From contig CAVQFO010000052.1 in NCBI GenBank assembly GCA_963711725.1, positions 1 through 32,485 on the forward strand: a stretch of DNA of 32,485 bases, written 5' to 3'. Source of the DNA: CAVQFO01 sp963711725 (GTDB lineage Bacteria > Pseudomonadota > Gammaproteobacteria > Nitrococcales > Aquisalimonadaceae). Below the pieces are notes generated by a model. The model ran no database searches. It was not told the DNA's origin and was given only the letters and a program-made list of their open reading frames with translations. The translations under genes and the position numbers were made by a program. This document shows, one piece after another, positions 16,140 to 26,300 of this stretch (its first letter is position 1; each line of letters opens with the position of its first letter).

Positions 16140-16916
16140 ATGAGCAAGCATTCCAAACTGGCCGTTGCGGTTCTGGCAGGTTCCCTGGCGCTGGGCGGCA
16201 GTGCCCAGGCGGCGACCAACGAGGCCGACAATCCCTATATCGAATCCCATGTGATGGCCGGCTACGGCGTCGGTGCCGTGATCGGCACGCTGGTGGGCGG
16301 TCCCATCGGTACGCTGGTGGGCGCGTTGGGCGGCACCCTGGTGGGTGAGCAGGTCGCCGTGAAGCGGGAGCTGGGCGATGAGAACCGCCAGGCCAGCAAC
16401 ACCATCTCCGGGCTCAAGACCGATCTCGCCAGCACCCAGGCGGAAAACGCGGAACTCAAGGCCCAGCAGTCCGAGATGGCGGACAAGGTGGCGCGACTCT
16501 CCAGCAAGCTGAACAACGGCACGCTGGCCGGAACGTTCGGCATGGACGTCCTGTTCCGCACCGGCTCGGGCAAGTTGGAACCGCGGGCCCGCGAACAGCT
16601 CAAGGAATTGGCGGATACCTTGAAGCGTTTTCCGCAAATGCAGGTGCACCTGGCGGGGTTTGCGGATCAGCGTGGCGGTGCCCAGCGCAATCTGGCCCTT
16701 TCCTCTCAGCGCGCCGAAGCGGTCAAGCAGGCGCTGACGGAAGCCGGCGTACCGGCGGGTCGGATCGATCTGAGCTACTTCGGCGAAACCCAAGCCAAGG
16801 CCAAGCCGGGTGATATCGACGGCCTGGCGCTGGATCGCCGGGTGTCCATCGAGCTGAAGGCCGAGCGCACGGCCGAACTGGACCCCGCCGTGGTCAGCGG
16901 TGTGGTCAGCCGCTAA
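16140..16916 (+). CDS. pdsO: Sortase-associated OmpA-like protein PdsO
   Basis: Exported envelope protein, 258 residues, matching PdsO of dedicated sortase systems. Signal peptide about 1-24 (AQA-AT); a glycine-zipper segment about 41-70 (GYGVGAVIGTLVGGPIGTLV...); a helical coiled coil about 78-124; then an OmpA C-terminal domain about 133-240 with the peptidoglycan-binding FADQRGG (Asp176) and NLALSSQRAEAV (Arg191). Start ATG 16140 has AGGAG 7 bases upstream; the longer frame upstream is rejected. It points away from pdsS-pdsR with a 78-aa gene between; terminator at 16957. Confidence 0.83.
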   Translation: MSKHSKLAVAVLAGSLALGGSAQAATNEADNPYIESHVMAGYGVGAVIGTLVGGPIGTLVGALGGTLVGEQVAVKRELGDENRQASNTISGLKTDLASTQAENAELKAQQSEMADKVARLSSKLNNGTLAGTFGMDVLFRTGSGKLEPRAREQLKELADTLKRFPQMQVHLAGFADQRGGAQRNLALSSQRAEAVKQALTEAGVPAGRIDLSYFGETQAKAKPGDIDGLALDRRVSIELKAERTAELDPAVVSGVVSR

Positions 16917-16956
16917 CAGCACCCATCGTTGTCCGGCCCAGGGAGGGGCCAAAACA

Positions 16957-16988
16957 AACGGCAGCCGCGAGGCTGCCGTTTTCTGTTT
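16957..16988 (+). terminator. Rho-independent terminator after pdsO
   Basis: Ten-pair stem aacggcagcc / ggctgccgtt (16957-16966, 16971-16980) with loop gcga and a following ttctgttt. It lies 40 bases past the pdsO stop. Confidence 0.85.
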
Positions 16989-17084
16989 AGCGGTTCGCGG
17001 CGATGAGCGCCGCTCCTGATATGGATTGCATGGCAAGACGTGTGCTCTGTCCTGGCGTCATCCGATGATCAGGCCGGAATTCGA

Positions 17085-17164
17085 ACCACAGAGGGCACAG
17101 AGTCACACAGAGGAAAACAAAGCCGTCTGGTCTTTGCCCCGAGGAACTCCGTATCCTCTGTGGT
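17085..17164. repeat. CACAGAG-type inverted repeat, about 80 bp
   Basis: Arms aaccacagagggcacagag and its imperfect complement ending cctctgtggt lie 17085-17103 and 17147-17164. Related arms bracket the elements at 23196-23289 and 32376-32483. No gene is seen in 16917-17251 apart from this and the pdsO terminator. Confidence 0.75.
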
Positions 17165-17251
17165 CAATGCCTTTCAGGCGGAAGGTCCGGCGGCGTCACC
17201 GAATTGCCGGACAATCGCGGTCATCGGCGTTCATCGCCGCCAACTTGTCCG

Positions 17252-18232
17252 TTACCCCGGGAGCAGCACGGTGGACCCCGTGGTCTTGCGGGACTCCAGG
17301 CTTTCGTGGGCCTTGGCGGCGTCGATCAACGGGAAGGTCTGCTTCACTTCGATCTTCACCACGCCCTTGGCGACCACGTCGAACAGTTCCCCGGCGGTGT
17401 ATTCCAGTGCCTTGCGGTCGGCGATGTGGGTGAACAGCGTGGGCCGTGTGAGGAACAGCGAGCCCTTGGCCGCCAGGATGCCGGGATCGAAGGGCTCCAC
17501 GGAGCCCGAGGACTGGCCGAAGCTCACCAGCATTCCCCTGGGCTTGAGGCAATCCAGGGATTTCATGAACGTATCCTTGCCCACCGAATCGTAGACCACG
17601 TTCACGCCCTGGCCGCCGGTGATTTCCTTCACCCGCTCCACGAAATCCTCGTTCTTGTAGAGAATCGTATGGTCGCAGCCATGGGCCTTGGCCAGCTCGG
17701 CCTTTTCGGTGCTGCCCACGGTACCGATCACCGTGACCCCCAGGTGCCGGGCCCACTGACAGACGATCAGGCCCACGCCCCCGGCAGCGGCATGCACCAG
17801 GATGGTGTCGCCGGCCTTCACGGGGTAGGTCTGGCGAAGCAGGTACTGGGCGGTCATGCCCTTGAGCATCATTCCGGCCGCCGCTTCGTCGGAAATCTCG
17901 GGTGGGACTTTCACCACCTTGTCGGCGGCGAACACGCGCTGCTCGCAGTAGGAGCCGGGCGGGCCGTTGGCGTAGGCGATGCGGTCGCCTACCCGCAGAT
18001 GCTCGACCCCCTCGCCCACGGCTTCCACCACGCCGGCAGCCTCCATGCCCGGCGTGAACGGCAGGCCCGGCGGCTTGTAGAGGCCGGTGCGGAAATAGAC
18101 GTCGATGAAATTCAGGCCGACGGCCGTGTGGCGGATCAGGATCTCGCCCGGGCCGGGATCGCCGACGGAAACTTCCTCCCACTTCATGACTTCCGGTCCG
18201 CCGGTTTCGTGGACCACGATTGCATGGGGCAT
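17252..18232 (-). CDS. Quinone oxidoreductase (zinc-free MDR family)
   Basis: NADPH-dependent quinone reductase, 326 residues, cytosolic. N-terminal GroES-like domain about 1-125 (VVHETGGPEVMKW, GLNFIDVYFRTGLY, PGMEAAGVVEAVG); Rossmann domain about 126-270 with HAAAGGVGLIVCQWA as the dinucleotide loop. The segment FRTGLY-x-x-P is the QOR/QorA signature. No zinc-ligand cysteine set is seen. RBS AAGGAG 6 bases before the ATG at 18232. Physiological acceptor unknown. Confidence 0.93.
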   Translation of the reverse strand: MPHAIVVHETGGPEVMKWEEVSVGDPGPGEILIRHTAVGLNFIDVYFRTGLYKPPGLPFTPGMEAAGVVEAVGEGVEHLRVGDRIAYANGPPGSYCEQRVFAADKVVKVPPEISDEAAAGMMLKGMTAQYLLRQTYPVKAGDTILVHAAAGGVGLIVCQWARHLGVTVIGTVGSTEKAELAKAHGCDHTILYKNEDFVERVKEITGGQGVNVVYDSVGKDTFMKSLDCLKPRGMLVSFGQSSGSVEPFDPGILAAKGSLFLTRPTLFTHIADRKALEYTAGELFDVVAKGVVKIEVKQTFPLIDAAKAHESLESRKTTGSTVLLPG

Positions 18233-18362
18233 GGTGGGCTCCTTCTGGTTTTGGACTCGTTATTGGGGCCGACCGCGCCGGGAGCCGGGCGGTCGGTGGT
18301 GGGTTCAAAGATGGGGAAGGCGGCCGGCCGATGCAAGAGCCGCCCGGCGGAGGCGGACCCGG

Positions 18363-18800
18363 TCAGTCGCAGCCCTCATGCCACCAGTGGCCCACGGTAT
18401 CGAGCTTCATGCTCATCTCATGGCCGCCGCTGCTCATGGTCATATTCACCTTCGAGGTGTACGACGTGGGGCTGGCGAGCGTGAACGTGCCTTGGCCCGT
18501 GGCGTGGCCGCCCTGCTTGTCGCAGCTCACCTTCCAGTGGGTGGTGCCGCCGCTGGTCTTCAGGTCGTCGACCGTACAGCCCTGCTGCTGGCTTTGCTTG
18601 ACCACGTCCTCGCGTGACTTGACGTCTTCGGGCCGGAAGCACTGCGAGAAGGTATGGGGCGGCATGGTGCCCATTCCCTCGATGTGCGTGGTGGTGGTGA
18701 CGCGCCACATGCCGGGCTTCAGGGTCTCGCCGGCGCGGGCGGTGGGGAGCGTTACGGCCAGGGTTATCGCGGCGGCGAGGGCGAGGACGGGCGTGCGCAT
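18363..18800 (-). CDS. DUF3617 family exported protein
   Basis: A 145-residue protein with a signal peptide of about 23 residues (ARA-GE) and the DUF3617 core ETLKPGMWRVTTTTHIEG. Four cysteines (C54, C75, C93, C144) may form two disulphides in the periplasm. No catalytic motif is seen; function is unknown. AAGGAGG lies before the ATG at 18800. Same strand as hemH, 54 bp downstream of it. Confidence 0.9.
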   Translation of the reverse strand: MRTPVLALAAAITLAVTLPTARAGETLKPGMWRVTTTTHIEGMGTMPPHTFSQCFRPEDVKSREDVVKQSQQQGCTVDDLKTSGGTTHWKVSCDKQGGHATGQGTFTLASPTSYTSKVNMTMSSGGHEMSMKLDTVGHWWHEGCD

Positions 18801-18854
18801 TGGAGGCCTCCTTGTCGGTGCGGTGTCTGCCTAACTATAACGGCAGGGAAACGG

Positions 18855-19850
18855 TCAGAGCCAGCCGCCCATATTGCGTTCGATCAGATTCGCCAGGGCC
18901 TCCATGTGGTCGGCGCGGTCGTTGAGAGCCGGGATGTAGCTGTACCGCTCGCCGCCGGCGCGCAGGAAGACATGGCGGTTTTCCTCGGCCATTTCGTCCA
19001 GTGTCTCCAGGCAGTCGGCGGAGAATCCGGGGCAGATGATATCCACCGATTTCACCCCTTGCCCGGGCAGGGCCTCCAGGGTCTTGTCGGCATAGGGCTG
19101 CAGCCACTCCTTGGGCCCGAACCGGGATTGAAACACCAATTGCCACCGTTCTTGCGGCAGCCCCAGTGCGGCGGCGACCCGTTCGGCGGTGCGCCGGCAC
19201 TGTTGCGGATAGGGATCGCCGGCGTCGGCGTAGCTCCGGGGGATGCCGTGGAAGGAGAACAGCAGGCGCTCGCCGGCGGAGTGCGCGGCCCAGTGATCGC
19301 GAATGCTGTTGGCCAGGGCGGTGATATAGCCGTCGTCGTCGTGGTAGTCCGCGACAAAGCGCAGGCTCGGCACCCGGCGCAGGCCCGCCAGACCGGCGGC
19401 CACGGCGTCGAAGGTGGAGCCGCTGGTGGAGCCCGAGTACTGAGGATACAGCGGTAGTACCAGAATTTTTTCGCAGCCCGCTTCGGTGAGCTCCGTCAGG
19501 GCCTGGCCCAGGGCGGGCCGGCCGTAGCGCATGCCCAGGGCGACCCGCACGGGGCTTGAAAGTCGGTCGGCCAGCGTGGCATCCAGGGCTTCGCGCTGGC
19601 GCAGGGCAATGGACAGCAACGGCGAGCCGTCGGCCTCCCAGACGCGCCGGTAGGCGGCGGCCGACCGGCGCGGCCGGACCCGCAGGATCACCCCGTTGAG
19701 GGCCAGCCACCAAAGCGGCCGGGGCGCCTCCACCACCCGCGGATCCCAGAGGAACTCCGCCAGATAACGGCGCAATGCCGGTGCCGTGGGCGCGTCCGGC
19801 GTTCCCAGGTTGCTGACCAGGATGCCGAGCGGTGCTTCTGCCTCAGCCAT
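18855..19850 (-). CDS. hemH: Ferrochelatase
   Basis: Inserts ferrous iron into protoporphyrin IX, the last step of protoheme synthesis. 331 residues. Active-site residues visible: His201 in LLFSFHGIPRSY and Glu282 in CPGFSADCLETLDE; the QSRFGPKEWLQPY motif (241-253) and the N-terminal VSNLGTPDAP are typical. It begins 15 bases after the maeB stop, suggesting co-transcription; the ribosome-binding site is weak. Iron-sulfur ligands of the animal type are absent, as normal for this lineage. Confidence 0.96.
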   Translation of the reverse strand: MAEAEAPLGILVSNLGTPDAPTAPALRRYLAEFLWDPRVVEAPRPLWWLALNGVILRVRPRRSAAAYRRVWEADGSPLLSIALRQREALDATLADRLSSPVRVALGMRYGRPALGQALTELTEAGCEKILVLPLYPQYSGSTSGSTFDAVAAGLAGLRRVPSLRFVADYHDDDGYITALANSIRDHWAAHSAGERLLFSFHGIPRSYADAGDPYPQQCRRTAERVAAALGLPQERWQLVFQSRFGPKEWLQPYADKTLEALPGQGVKSVDIICPGFSADCLETLDEMAEENRHVFLRAGGERYSYIPALNDRADHMEALANLIERNMGGWL

Positions 19851-19865
19851 GATGGGCGGCGGCGT

Positions 19866-22169
19866 TCAGCTGGCGTCGGTGCCGGGCAGCGCCGTGTCCG
19901 GCGTCATCATGGCCGCCTCCACTGCCGCCAGGGCGGTCATGTTGATGATGCCGCGTACCGTGGCCGAGGGTGTGAGGATGTGAGCGGGCTTGTTCGTGCC
20001 CAGCAGGATCGGCCCCACGGAGACGCCGTCGCCCATGATCTTGAGCAGATTGAAGGCGATATTGGCCGCGTCCAGGGTGGGCAGGATCAGCACGTTGGCC
20101 TGGCCCTTGAGGTGGGCGTTGGGCATGATCCGCCGCCGGATTTCCTCCGACAGGGCGGCGTCGCCGTGCATTTCACCGTCCACTTCCAGGGAGGGATCCC
20201 GGTCCTGGATCAACTCCAGGGCCTCGCGCATCTTCGCCGCCGACGGCGCGTCGGAAGAGCCGAAGCTGGAATGGGACAGCAGGGCCACCTTGGGCGTAAT
20301 GCCGAAGCGCCGCACTTCGTCGGCCGCGAGGACCGTCATTTCCGCGATCTGCTGGGCGGTGGGGTCCCGGTTGACGTAGGTGTCGCACAGGAAGAAAGTG
20401 CCCTTGGGCAGGATCAAGGTGCTCATGGCGGCGAGGTTGCGCACACCCGGACGGCGGCCCAGCACGCTCTCGATATGGGCCAACTGCCGGTGGTAGCGAC
20501 CGATGATGCCGCAGATCATGGCGTCCGCCTCACCCCGATAGACCATCAACGCGGCGATCACGGCGGCGCGGGTGCGCACGATGTTGCGGGCCTGGTCGGG
20601 GGTGACGCCCCGGCGCTCCATCAGGCTGTGGTACAGCGTCCAGTATTCCCGGTAGCGCGGATCGTCCTCGGGGTCGGCCAGTTCGAAGTCCTCGCCCGCC
20701 TTCAGGCGCAGGCCCAGGCGTTTGATGCGCATCTGCAAGACCTTGCGCCGGCCGATCAAAATGGGTTTGGCCAGGCCGTCGTCCACCACCACCTGCACTG
20801 CACGCAGCACCCGCTCCTGCTCGCCTTCGGCAAAGACCACACGCTTGAGGTTCTGCCGGGCCCGCTCGAACAGCGGTTTCATCACCAGGCCGGACTGGAA
20901 CACGAACTGGCTCAGCCGCATCCGATAGGCGTCGAAGTCCTCGATGGGGCGGCGCGCGACGCCGCTGTCCATGGCCGCCTTGGCCACCGCCGGGGCGATC
21001 TTGGTGATCAGGCGCGGGTCGAATGGTTTGGGAATCAGGTAGTCCGGCCCGAACTTGAGCGGCTTGCCGCCGTAGGCGGCCACCACGATGTCGGAGGATT
21101 CGGCCATGGCCAGATCGGCGATTGCCTTGACGGCGGCCAGCTTCATCTCTTCGTTGATGCCGGTGGCGCCCACGTCCAACGCGCCGCGGAAGATGAACGG
21201 GAAGCACAGGACGTTGTTGACCTGGTTGGGGTAATCGGAACGACCGGTGGCGATCACGCAATCGGGCCGCGCTTCCTGGGCGTCCTCGGGAAGGATCTCG
21301 GGAATGGGGTTGGCCAGGGCCAGGATCAGCGGCTTGTCGGCCATGGATTTGACCATGTCCTTGGAGAGCACGCCCGGGGCGGAGAGGCCCAGGAAGATAT
21401 CGGCGCCGGCCACCGCCTCCTGCAGGCTGCGGTATTCCGTGTCCCGCGCATAGCCATCCTTGCGTTTGTCCATGGCCTGCTGGCGGCCCTTGAACACCAC
21501 GCCCTTGCTGTCGCAGACCAGGATGTTTTCCTTGCGCACGCCCAGGCTCACCAGCAAGTCCAGGCAGGCGATGGCCGCCGCGCCGGCCCCGGAGGCGACC
21601 ACCCGGACGTCCTCCAGTTTCTTGTCCACCACCCGCAGGCCGTTGAGTACCGCCGCCGCCGTGATGATGGCCGTGCCGTGTTGATCGTCGTGGAAGACGG
21701 GGATCTGCATGCGCTTGCGCAGCTTCTCCTCGATTTCGAAGCACTCGGGCGCCTTGATGTCTTCCAGGTTGATGCCGCCGAATGTGGGTTCCAGGCTGGC
21801 GATGATGTCCACCAGCTTGTCCGGGTCGCGCTCCTCGATCTCGATGTCGAACACATCGATGCCGGAGAATTTCTTGAACAGCACGCCCTTGCCTTCCATC
21901 ACCGGTTTGGCTGCCAGCGGGCCGATGGCCCCCAGGCCCAGTACGGCCGTGCCGTTGGTGATCACCGCCACCAGATTCGATCGGGCCGTGAGGTGATCGA
22001 CCTGACCCGGATCCTCCACGATGGCGTCGCAGGCGGCGGCCACGCCCGGAGAGTACGCCAAGGCGAGGTCGCGCTGGTTGGCCAGCGGTTTGGTGGGCGT
22101 GACCTGGATCTTGCCCGGCACGGGCAGGCGGTGGTATTCGAGCGCGCTTTCACGCAGATCTTCAGACAT
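19866..22169 (-). CDS. maeB: NADP-dependent malic enzyme, MaeB type, with PTA-like domain
   Basis: Oxidatively decarboxylates malate to pyruvate, giving NADPH and CO2. 767 residues. The malic domain covers about 1-425: Tyr39 (LAYSPGVA), Lys94 (MEGKGVLFK), metal ligands Glu136, Asp137 and Asp161 region (INLEDIKAPE, HDDQHGTA), and the nucleotide loop GAGAAAIA at about 194-201. From about 430 to the end is a phosphotransacetylase-like domain, usually regulatory and catalytically inactive in MaeB proteins. RBS GGAGTAAAGGA precedes the ATG at 22169. A good -10 box lies at 22292-22297. Confidence 0.96.
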   Translation of the reverse strand: MSEDLRESALEYHRLPVPGKIQVTPTKPLANQRDLALAYSPGVAAACDAIVEDPGQVDHLTARSNLVAVITNGTAVLGLGAIGPLAAKPVMEGKGVLFKKFSGIDVFDIEIEERDPDKLVDIIASLEPTFGGINLEDIKAPECFEIEEKLRKRMQIPVFHDDQHGTAIITAAAVLNGLRVVDKKLEDVRVVASGAGAAAIACLDLLVSLGVRKENILVCDSKGVVFKGRQQAMDKRKDGYARDTEYRSLQEAVAGADIFLGLSAPGVLSKDMVKSMADKPLILALANPIPEILPEDAQEARPDCVIATGRSDYPNQVNNVLCFPFIFRGALDVGATGINEEMKLAAVKAIADLAMAESSDIVVAAYGGKPLKFGPDYLIPKPFDPRLITKIAPAVAKAAMDSGVARRPIEDFDAYRMRLSQFVFQSGLVMKPLFERARQNLKRVVFAEGEQERVLRAVQVVVDDGLAKPILIGRRKVLQMRIKRLGLRLKAGEDFELADPEDDPRYREYWTLYHSLMERRGVTPDQARNIVRTRAAVIAALMVYRGEADAMICGIIGRYHRQLAHIESVLGRRPGVRNLAAMSTLILPKGTFFLCDTYVNRDPTAQQIAEMTVLAADEVRRFGITPKVALLSHSSFGSSDAPSAAKMREALELIQDRDPSLEVDGEMHGDAALSEEIRRRIMPNAHLKGQANVLILPTLDAANIAFNLLKIMGDGVSVGPILLGTNKPAHILTPSATVRGIINMTALAAVEAAMMTPDTALPGTDAS

Positions 22170-22291
22170 TCCTTTACTCCGGAAGCCGTTGCGGCAGGGG
22201 CGGACACATTGGGTGTCGGGTGGGGCCGTCGGCGCCGTGCGGCATTTGCTCCCAAGGCACGGTTTCGCCAGCCCTATGAAAAACGTGCGCC

Positions 22292-22297
22292 ATTATA
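22292..22297 (-). promoter_or_regulatory. Candidate -10 box for maeB
   Basis: The minus strand reads TATAAT exactly, about 123 bases upstream of the maeB ATG, in ctctataatggc. No good -35 hexamer is seen 16-18 bases upstream, so an activator or weak promoter is possible. A start near 22285 would give a leader of about 115 bases. Confidence 0.45.
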
Positions 22298-22380
22298 GAG
22301 TTTTCCGCATGGTTTCGGCCACCGTCGCCGGGACACGACGCCAAATCGATTTGCTGCGCTCCGGAAACCGCATCGGCGGT

Positions 22381-23178
22381 TTACGCTGTCGCGTCCTCGT
22401 CGAGGAACGCGGCGCTTCGGGCCAGAAACCCCTCCGGGTCGTCCACGTGCAGCCAATGGCCGGCGCCGGGGAGGGCCTCGATGCGCGCTTGCGGGAACAG
22501 GGCGCGGATCCGCGGGTGATGTTCGGGTAGCACGTAGTTGGACCGTTCGCCGTGGAGGAACAAAGTGGGGCCGTTGAAGCGGCCGTCCGGCTCCGGATAG
22601 TCGGCGATGGTGTCCAGGTTTCGTTGGAGGATCTCCAGGGGCACGCGCCAGCGCCAATGATCGTCGTGGGGTTCCAGATTGGTCAGCAGGAACTGGCGAA
22701 TGCCCGGTTCGTGGACATCCTGCCGGAGCTCGACATCGGCCTCCCGGCGGGAGGCCAGGTGGGCGATGTCCACGTGGAGCATGGCGCGGATCAGCCGATG
22801 GTGATCGCGATTGCCGTAGGGCACGGGGGCCATGTCCGCCACCAACAGGCGTGAAACCCGCTCCGGGTGTTCGAGCGCCAGCGTCATGCCCACCTTGCCG
22901 CCCATGCTGTGACCCATTACGGCGGCCTGTTCCAGGCCGGTGTCGCCAAGGAAGCGGGCCACGTCGGCGGCCATCTCCGGGTAGGTCATTGTGTCGGCGT
23001 GGGGCGAATGGCCGTGGTTGCGCAGATCCAGGGTGAATACCCGGAACCGGTCCGACAGTTGCCGGGCGGCGCGGTTCCAGTTCATCCCCGAGCCGAACAG
23101 CCCGTGGAGGATGACCAACGGCGGGCCTTCGCCTTGTTCGCGGTAGTGGAGTTTGACGGTTGTGGTCATGGGCGTCAT
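22381..23178 (-). CDS. Alpha/beta hydrolase (YbfF-like esterase)
   Basis: 265-residue hydrolase. The oxyanion motif is LHGLFGSGMNW (24-34), nucleophile Ser91 in GHSMGG, and the catalytic His is His241 in GAGHWLHVDDP. The DLRNHGHSPH segment (51-60) is typical of the YbfF esterase group, which acts on short acyl esters/thioesters in vitro. Start could be 23178 or the in-frame ATG at 23169. It lies 88 bases from the maeB promoter and 125 bases from the GDH gene. Confidence 0.9.
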   Translation of the reverse strand: MTPMTTTVKLHYREQGEGPPLVILHGLFGSGMNWNRAARQLSDRFRVFTLDLRNHGHSPHADTMTYPEMAADVARFLGDTGLEQAAVMGHSMGGKVGMTLALEHPERVSRLLVADMAPVPYGNRDHHRLIRAMLHVDIAHLASRREADVELRQDVHEPGIRQFLLTNLEPHDDHWRWRVPLEILQRNLDTIADYPEPDGRFNGPTLFLHGERSNYVLPEHHPRIRALFPQARIEALPGAGHWLHVDDPEGFLARSAAFLDEDATA

Positions 23179-23195
23179 GGGTCCGCTAAGAGTTC

Positions 23196-23289
23196 AACAC
23201 AGCGGCACAGAGAAGGCGTTGTCGGATTACGCGCTCGCGTGCGAATCCTATCCGCATGGGTTGATGGATTGCTCTGTGCCTCTGCGGCG
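23196..23289. repeat. Composite repeat: REP-like core inside CACAGAG-type arms
   Basis: Outer arms cacagcggcacagag and ctctgtgcctctgcgg form a long imperfect inverted repeat; the centre (from 23220) begins gtcggattacgcgc and degenerates into gcgaatccta, a decayed relative of the REP near the RAYT gene. The same nested plan recurs at 32376-32483. It fills the gap between the hydrolase and GDH genes. Confidence 0.75.
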
Positions 23290-23303
23290 ATGATTCATCC
23301 TTG

Positions 23304-26300
23304 CTAAGCCGTTTCGGTGCTGGCCTGGGCCAGGTTCTTGAGTTCCTGCACGGCCACCGAGAGCATGGCGATGTCGGTGCGGGCGGCGCCCTGGAGCTCT
23401 TCCAGCATGCGTATCAGGCGATCGGTGGCCGTGCGGTGGCGCTCCGCCCAGTCCTGGACAATGGCGTCGGCGCTCTGCCCGTCGCCGGCACCGCGCAGCA
23501 CGCCCGTGGCCAGCTGGCGCAGTTGCAGGAAGAAGTCGTCTTCCAGGCCGGCCCGCCAGCGTTCCTGCCAGGAATCCTCCGTGGCCACGGTGCTGATGGC
23601 GCGGCTGAGCCAGCCCAGGTCCAGCAGGCTGGAGGTATGGAAGTAGACGCCGGTGGCGGTTTCCAGATTGACGCCGGTTTCGCGGCTGGCCTTGGTGATG
23701 TCCAGGGCGGCGAACAATACATCCATGGCGGCGATCTGTCGGGCCAGCTCCTCCGGGATACCCGTGGTTCGCAGCCGGTCGGATTCCTCGGCGAGTTTGT
23801 CATGCTCCTCGGCCGGGAGTACTTCGTCCAGCCGCTGGAATAGCTCCAGCACGGTGGGGCGCAGGTATTCCGCGGTTTCGCCGACGGGAAGGGGCCGGGG
23901 CGCATTGCGCAGCAGCCAGAGGATGGCCCTTTCCGCCAGGTGCTGGACTTCCAGCAGCATCTGGGTCTGGATGACGGCCGAGATGCGGTTGTCCAACTGG
24001 TCAATGCCCGCCCACAGCTCGTCGAGCTGATAAATGCCGCGGACCGCATAGAACGCCCGGGCGATGTCCGTGGGGTGGCTGCCGGTGGTTTCACGCATGT
24101 GGTGTATGAAGCCGGTGCCCATGCGGTTGACCAGCTCGTTGGTCACGACCGTGGCGATGATCTCCCGCCGAAGCCGGTGGTCGCGCATGCTGTCGCGGAA
24201 ACGCTCGCGCAGCGGCGTTGGGAAGTAGTCGATCAGCTCGCGCTCCATGTACGGCTCGTCCAGAAGATCGCCTTCCTGCAGTGCTTCGAAGGTGCTGATC
24301 TTGTCGTAGGCCAGCAGCACGGCGATTTCGGGGCGCGTCAGGCCCAGGCCGGCGGCTTCACGGTCGGCCAGGGCCTCGTCGTTGGGCAAGGCCTCCAGGC
24401 GACGGTTGAGCCGCTTGTCCCGCTCGAGTTGGCGCATGAACAGGGCATGTTCGTTGAGCAGCTCCGCTGACCGCGCTTCGATGGTGCTCAGCGCCTGGGT
24501 CTGGCGGTAGTTGTTGCGCAGAACCAGGGCGGCGACCTCGTCGGTCATCTCCGTCAACAATCGGTCGCGGTGCTTGATCGTCAGATCGCCCTGGCGCACG
24601 ACTTCGTTGAGCAGGATCTTGATGTTGACCTCGTGGTCGGAGCAGTCGACGCCGCCGGCGTTGTCGATGGCATCGGTGTTGATTCGGCCGCCGCCCAGGG
24701 CGAATTCGATACGGCCCAGTTGCGTGACGCCCAGGTTCCCGCCTTCGCCGATGACCCGGCAGCGCAGCTCCGTGGCATCGATGCGGGTGGTGTCGTTGGT
24801 CTTGTCGCCCACCTGCAGGTGGGTCTCCGAAGTGGCCTTGACGAACGTGCCGATGCCGCCGTTCCAGAGCAGGTCCACCGGCGCCCGCAGGATCTCCTGC
24901 ACCAGTTCATTGGGGGTCAGCGTTTCGGCCTCGGTGTCCAGGGCTTGCCGGGCCGCGGCCGAGAGCGTGACGGATTTCGCGCTTCGCGGATAAACCCCGC
25001 CGCCCTCGGAGATCAGGCTGCGGTCGTAGTCGTCCCAGGAGGACCGGGGGAGGTTGAACAGGCGTTGCCGTTCACGGAAAGAGGTTTCGGCGTCGGGCAT
25101 GGGATCGATGAAGATGTGGCGATGGTCGAAGGCGGCGATCAGCCGGGTTCGCCGGGACAGCAGCATGGCGTTGCCGAACACGTCGCCGGACATGTCGCCC
25201 ACGCCGACCACGGTGAAGTCCTCGTTCTGGATGTCCACGCCCAGCTCGCGGAAGTGGCGCTTGACCGCTTCCCAGCCGCCCCGGGCGGTGATGCCCATCT
25301 TCTTGTGGTCGTAGCCGCTGGAGCCGCCGGATGCGAAGGCGTCCCGCAGCCAGAAGCCGTACTCCCCGGAGATTTCGTTGGCGAGATCGGAGAAGGTGGC
25401 GGTGCCCTTGTCGGCCGCCACCACCAGATAGGGATCGTCGCCGTCGTGGCGCACCACCCGGCCGGGCGGGACGACGCTGCCCTCCATCATGTTGTCGGTG
25501 ATATCCAGCAGCCCGCGGATGAAGATGCGGTAACAGGCCCGAACTTCGTCCTGCAGGGCGTCGCGCTCCGGCGGGCGGATTCTTGACCACGAAGCCGCCC
25601 TTGGCGCCCACCGGAACGATGACGGCGTTCTTCACCATCTGCGCCTTCATCAGCCCCAGCACTTCCGTGCGGAAGTCTTCGCGCCGGTCGGACCAGCGGA
25701 TGCCGCCCCGGGCCACGAGCCCGCCGCGCAGGTGCACGCCTTCGGTACGCGGAGAATAGACGTAGATCTCGAAGCGCGGCCGGGGTTGGGGCATTTCGGG
25801 AATCAGGGAGGGTTCGAGTTTGAAGGAAACGTAATCCTTGACGTGCCGGGTGCCGGTGTTCTGGTAGTAGTTGGTGCGGACCGTGGCCTGAATGGCGGAC
25901 AAGGTGCGGCGCAGGATGCGGTCCTGGTCCAGGCTGGGGACGTCGTTGAACGCCAGTTCGATCTGCTCGGCCAGCCGCGAGGCCCGCTTGTCGTCCACGC
26001 GCCGGGGATCGAAGCGGGTGTGGAAGAGGCGGACCAGCAGGCGGGCGATGCGTGGGTTGTCGGCGAAGGTCTCCTGCATGTAGCTCAGGCTGTAGGTGGT
26101 GCCGGCCTGGCGCAGGTAGCGGCTGTAGGCGCGCAGGATGACGATTTCCCGCCAGTCCAGCCGGGCGGCGAGCACCAGGGCGTTGAAGCCGTCGTCTTCC
26201 ACGCGGCGGTGCCAGGCGGCGGCGAAGGACTCCTCGAAGATCTTGCGTACTGCGCTCGAATTCGAAGTCCTGGCGTTCGTTGTACTGCAGGCCGAAATCG

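Noticed and set aside
19980..22298. 772-codon open frame on the + strand opposite maeB
   Set aside because: It is the antisense of a fully canonical maeB; the product is low-complexity (H, Q, G, R, D-rich) with no family marks, as is common opposite high-GC genes.
23304..25490. Programmed frameshifting as the explanation for the GDH breaks
   Set aside because: No slippery heptamer with a downstream stem was recognised, and three sites of mixed sign in one gene do not fit a recoding mechanism.
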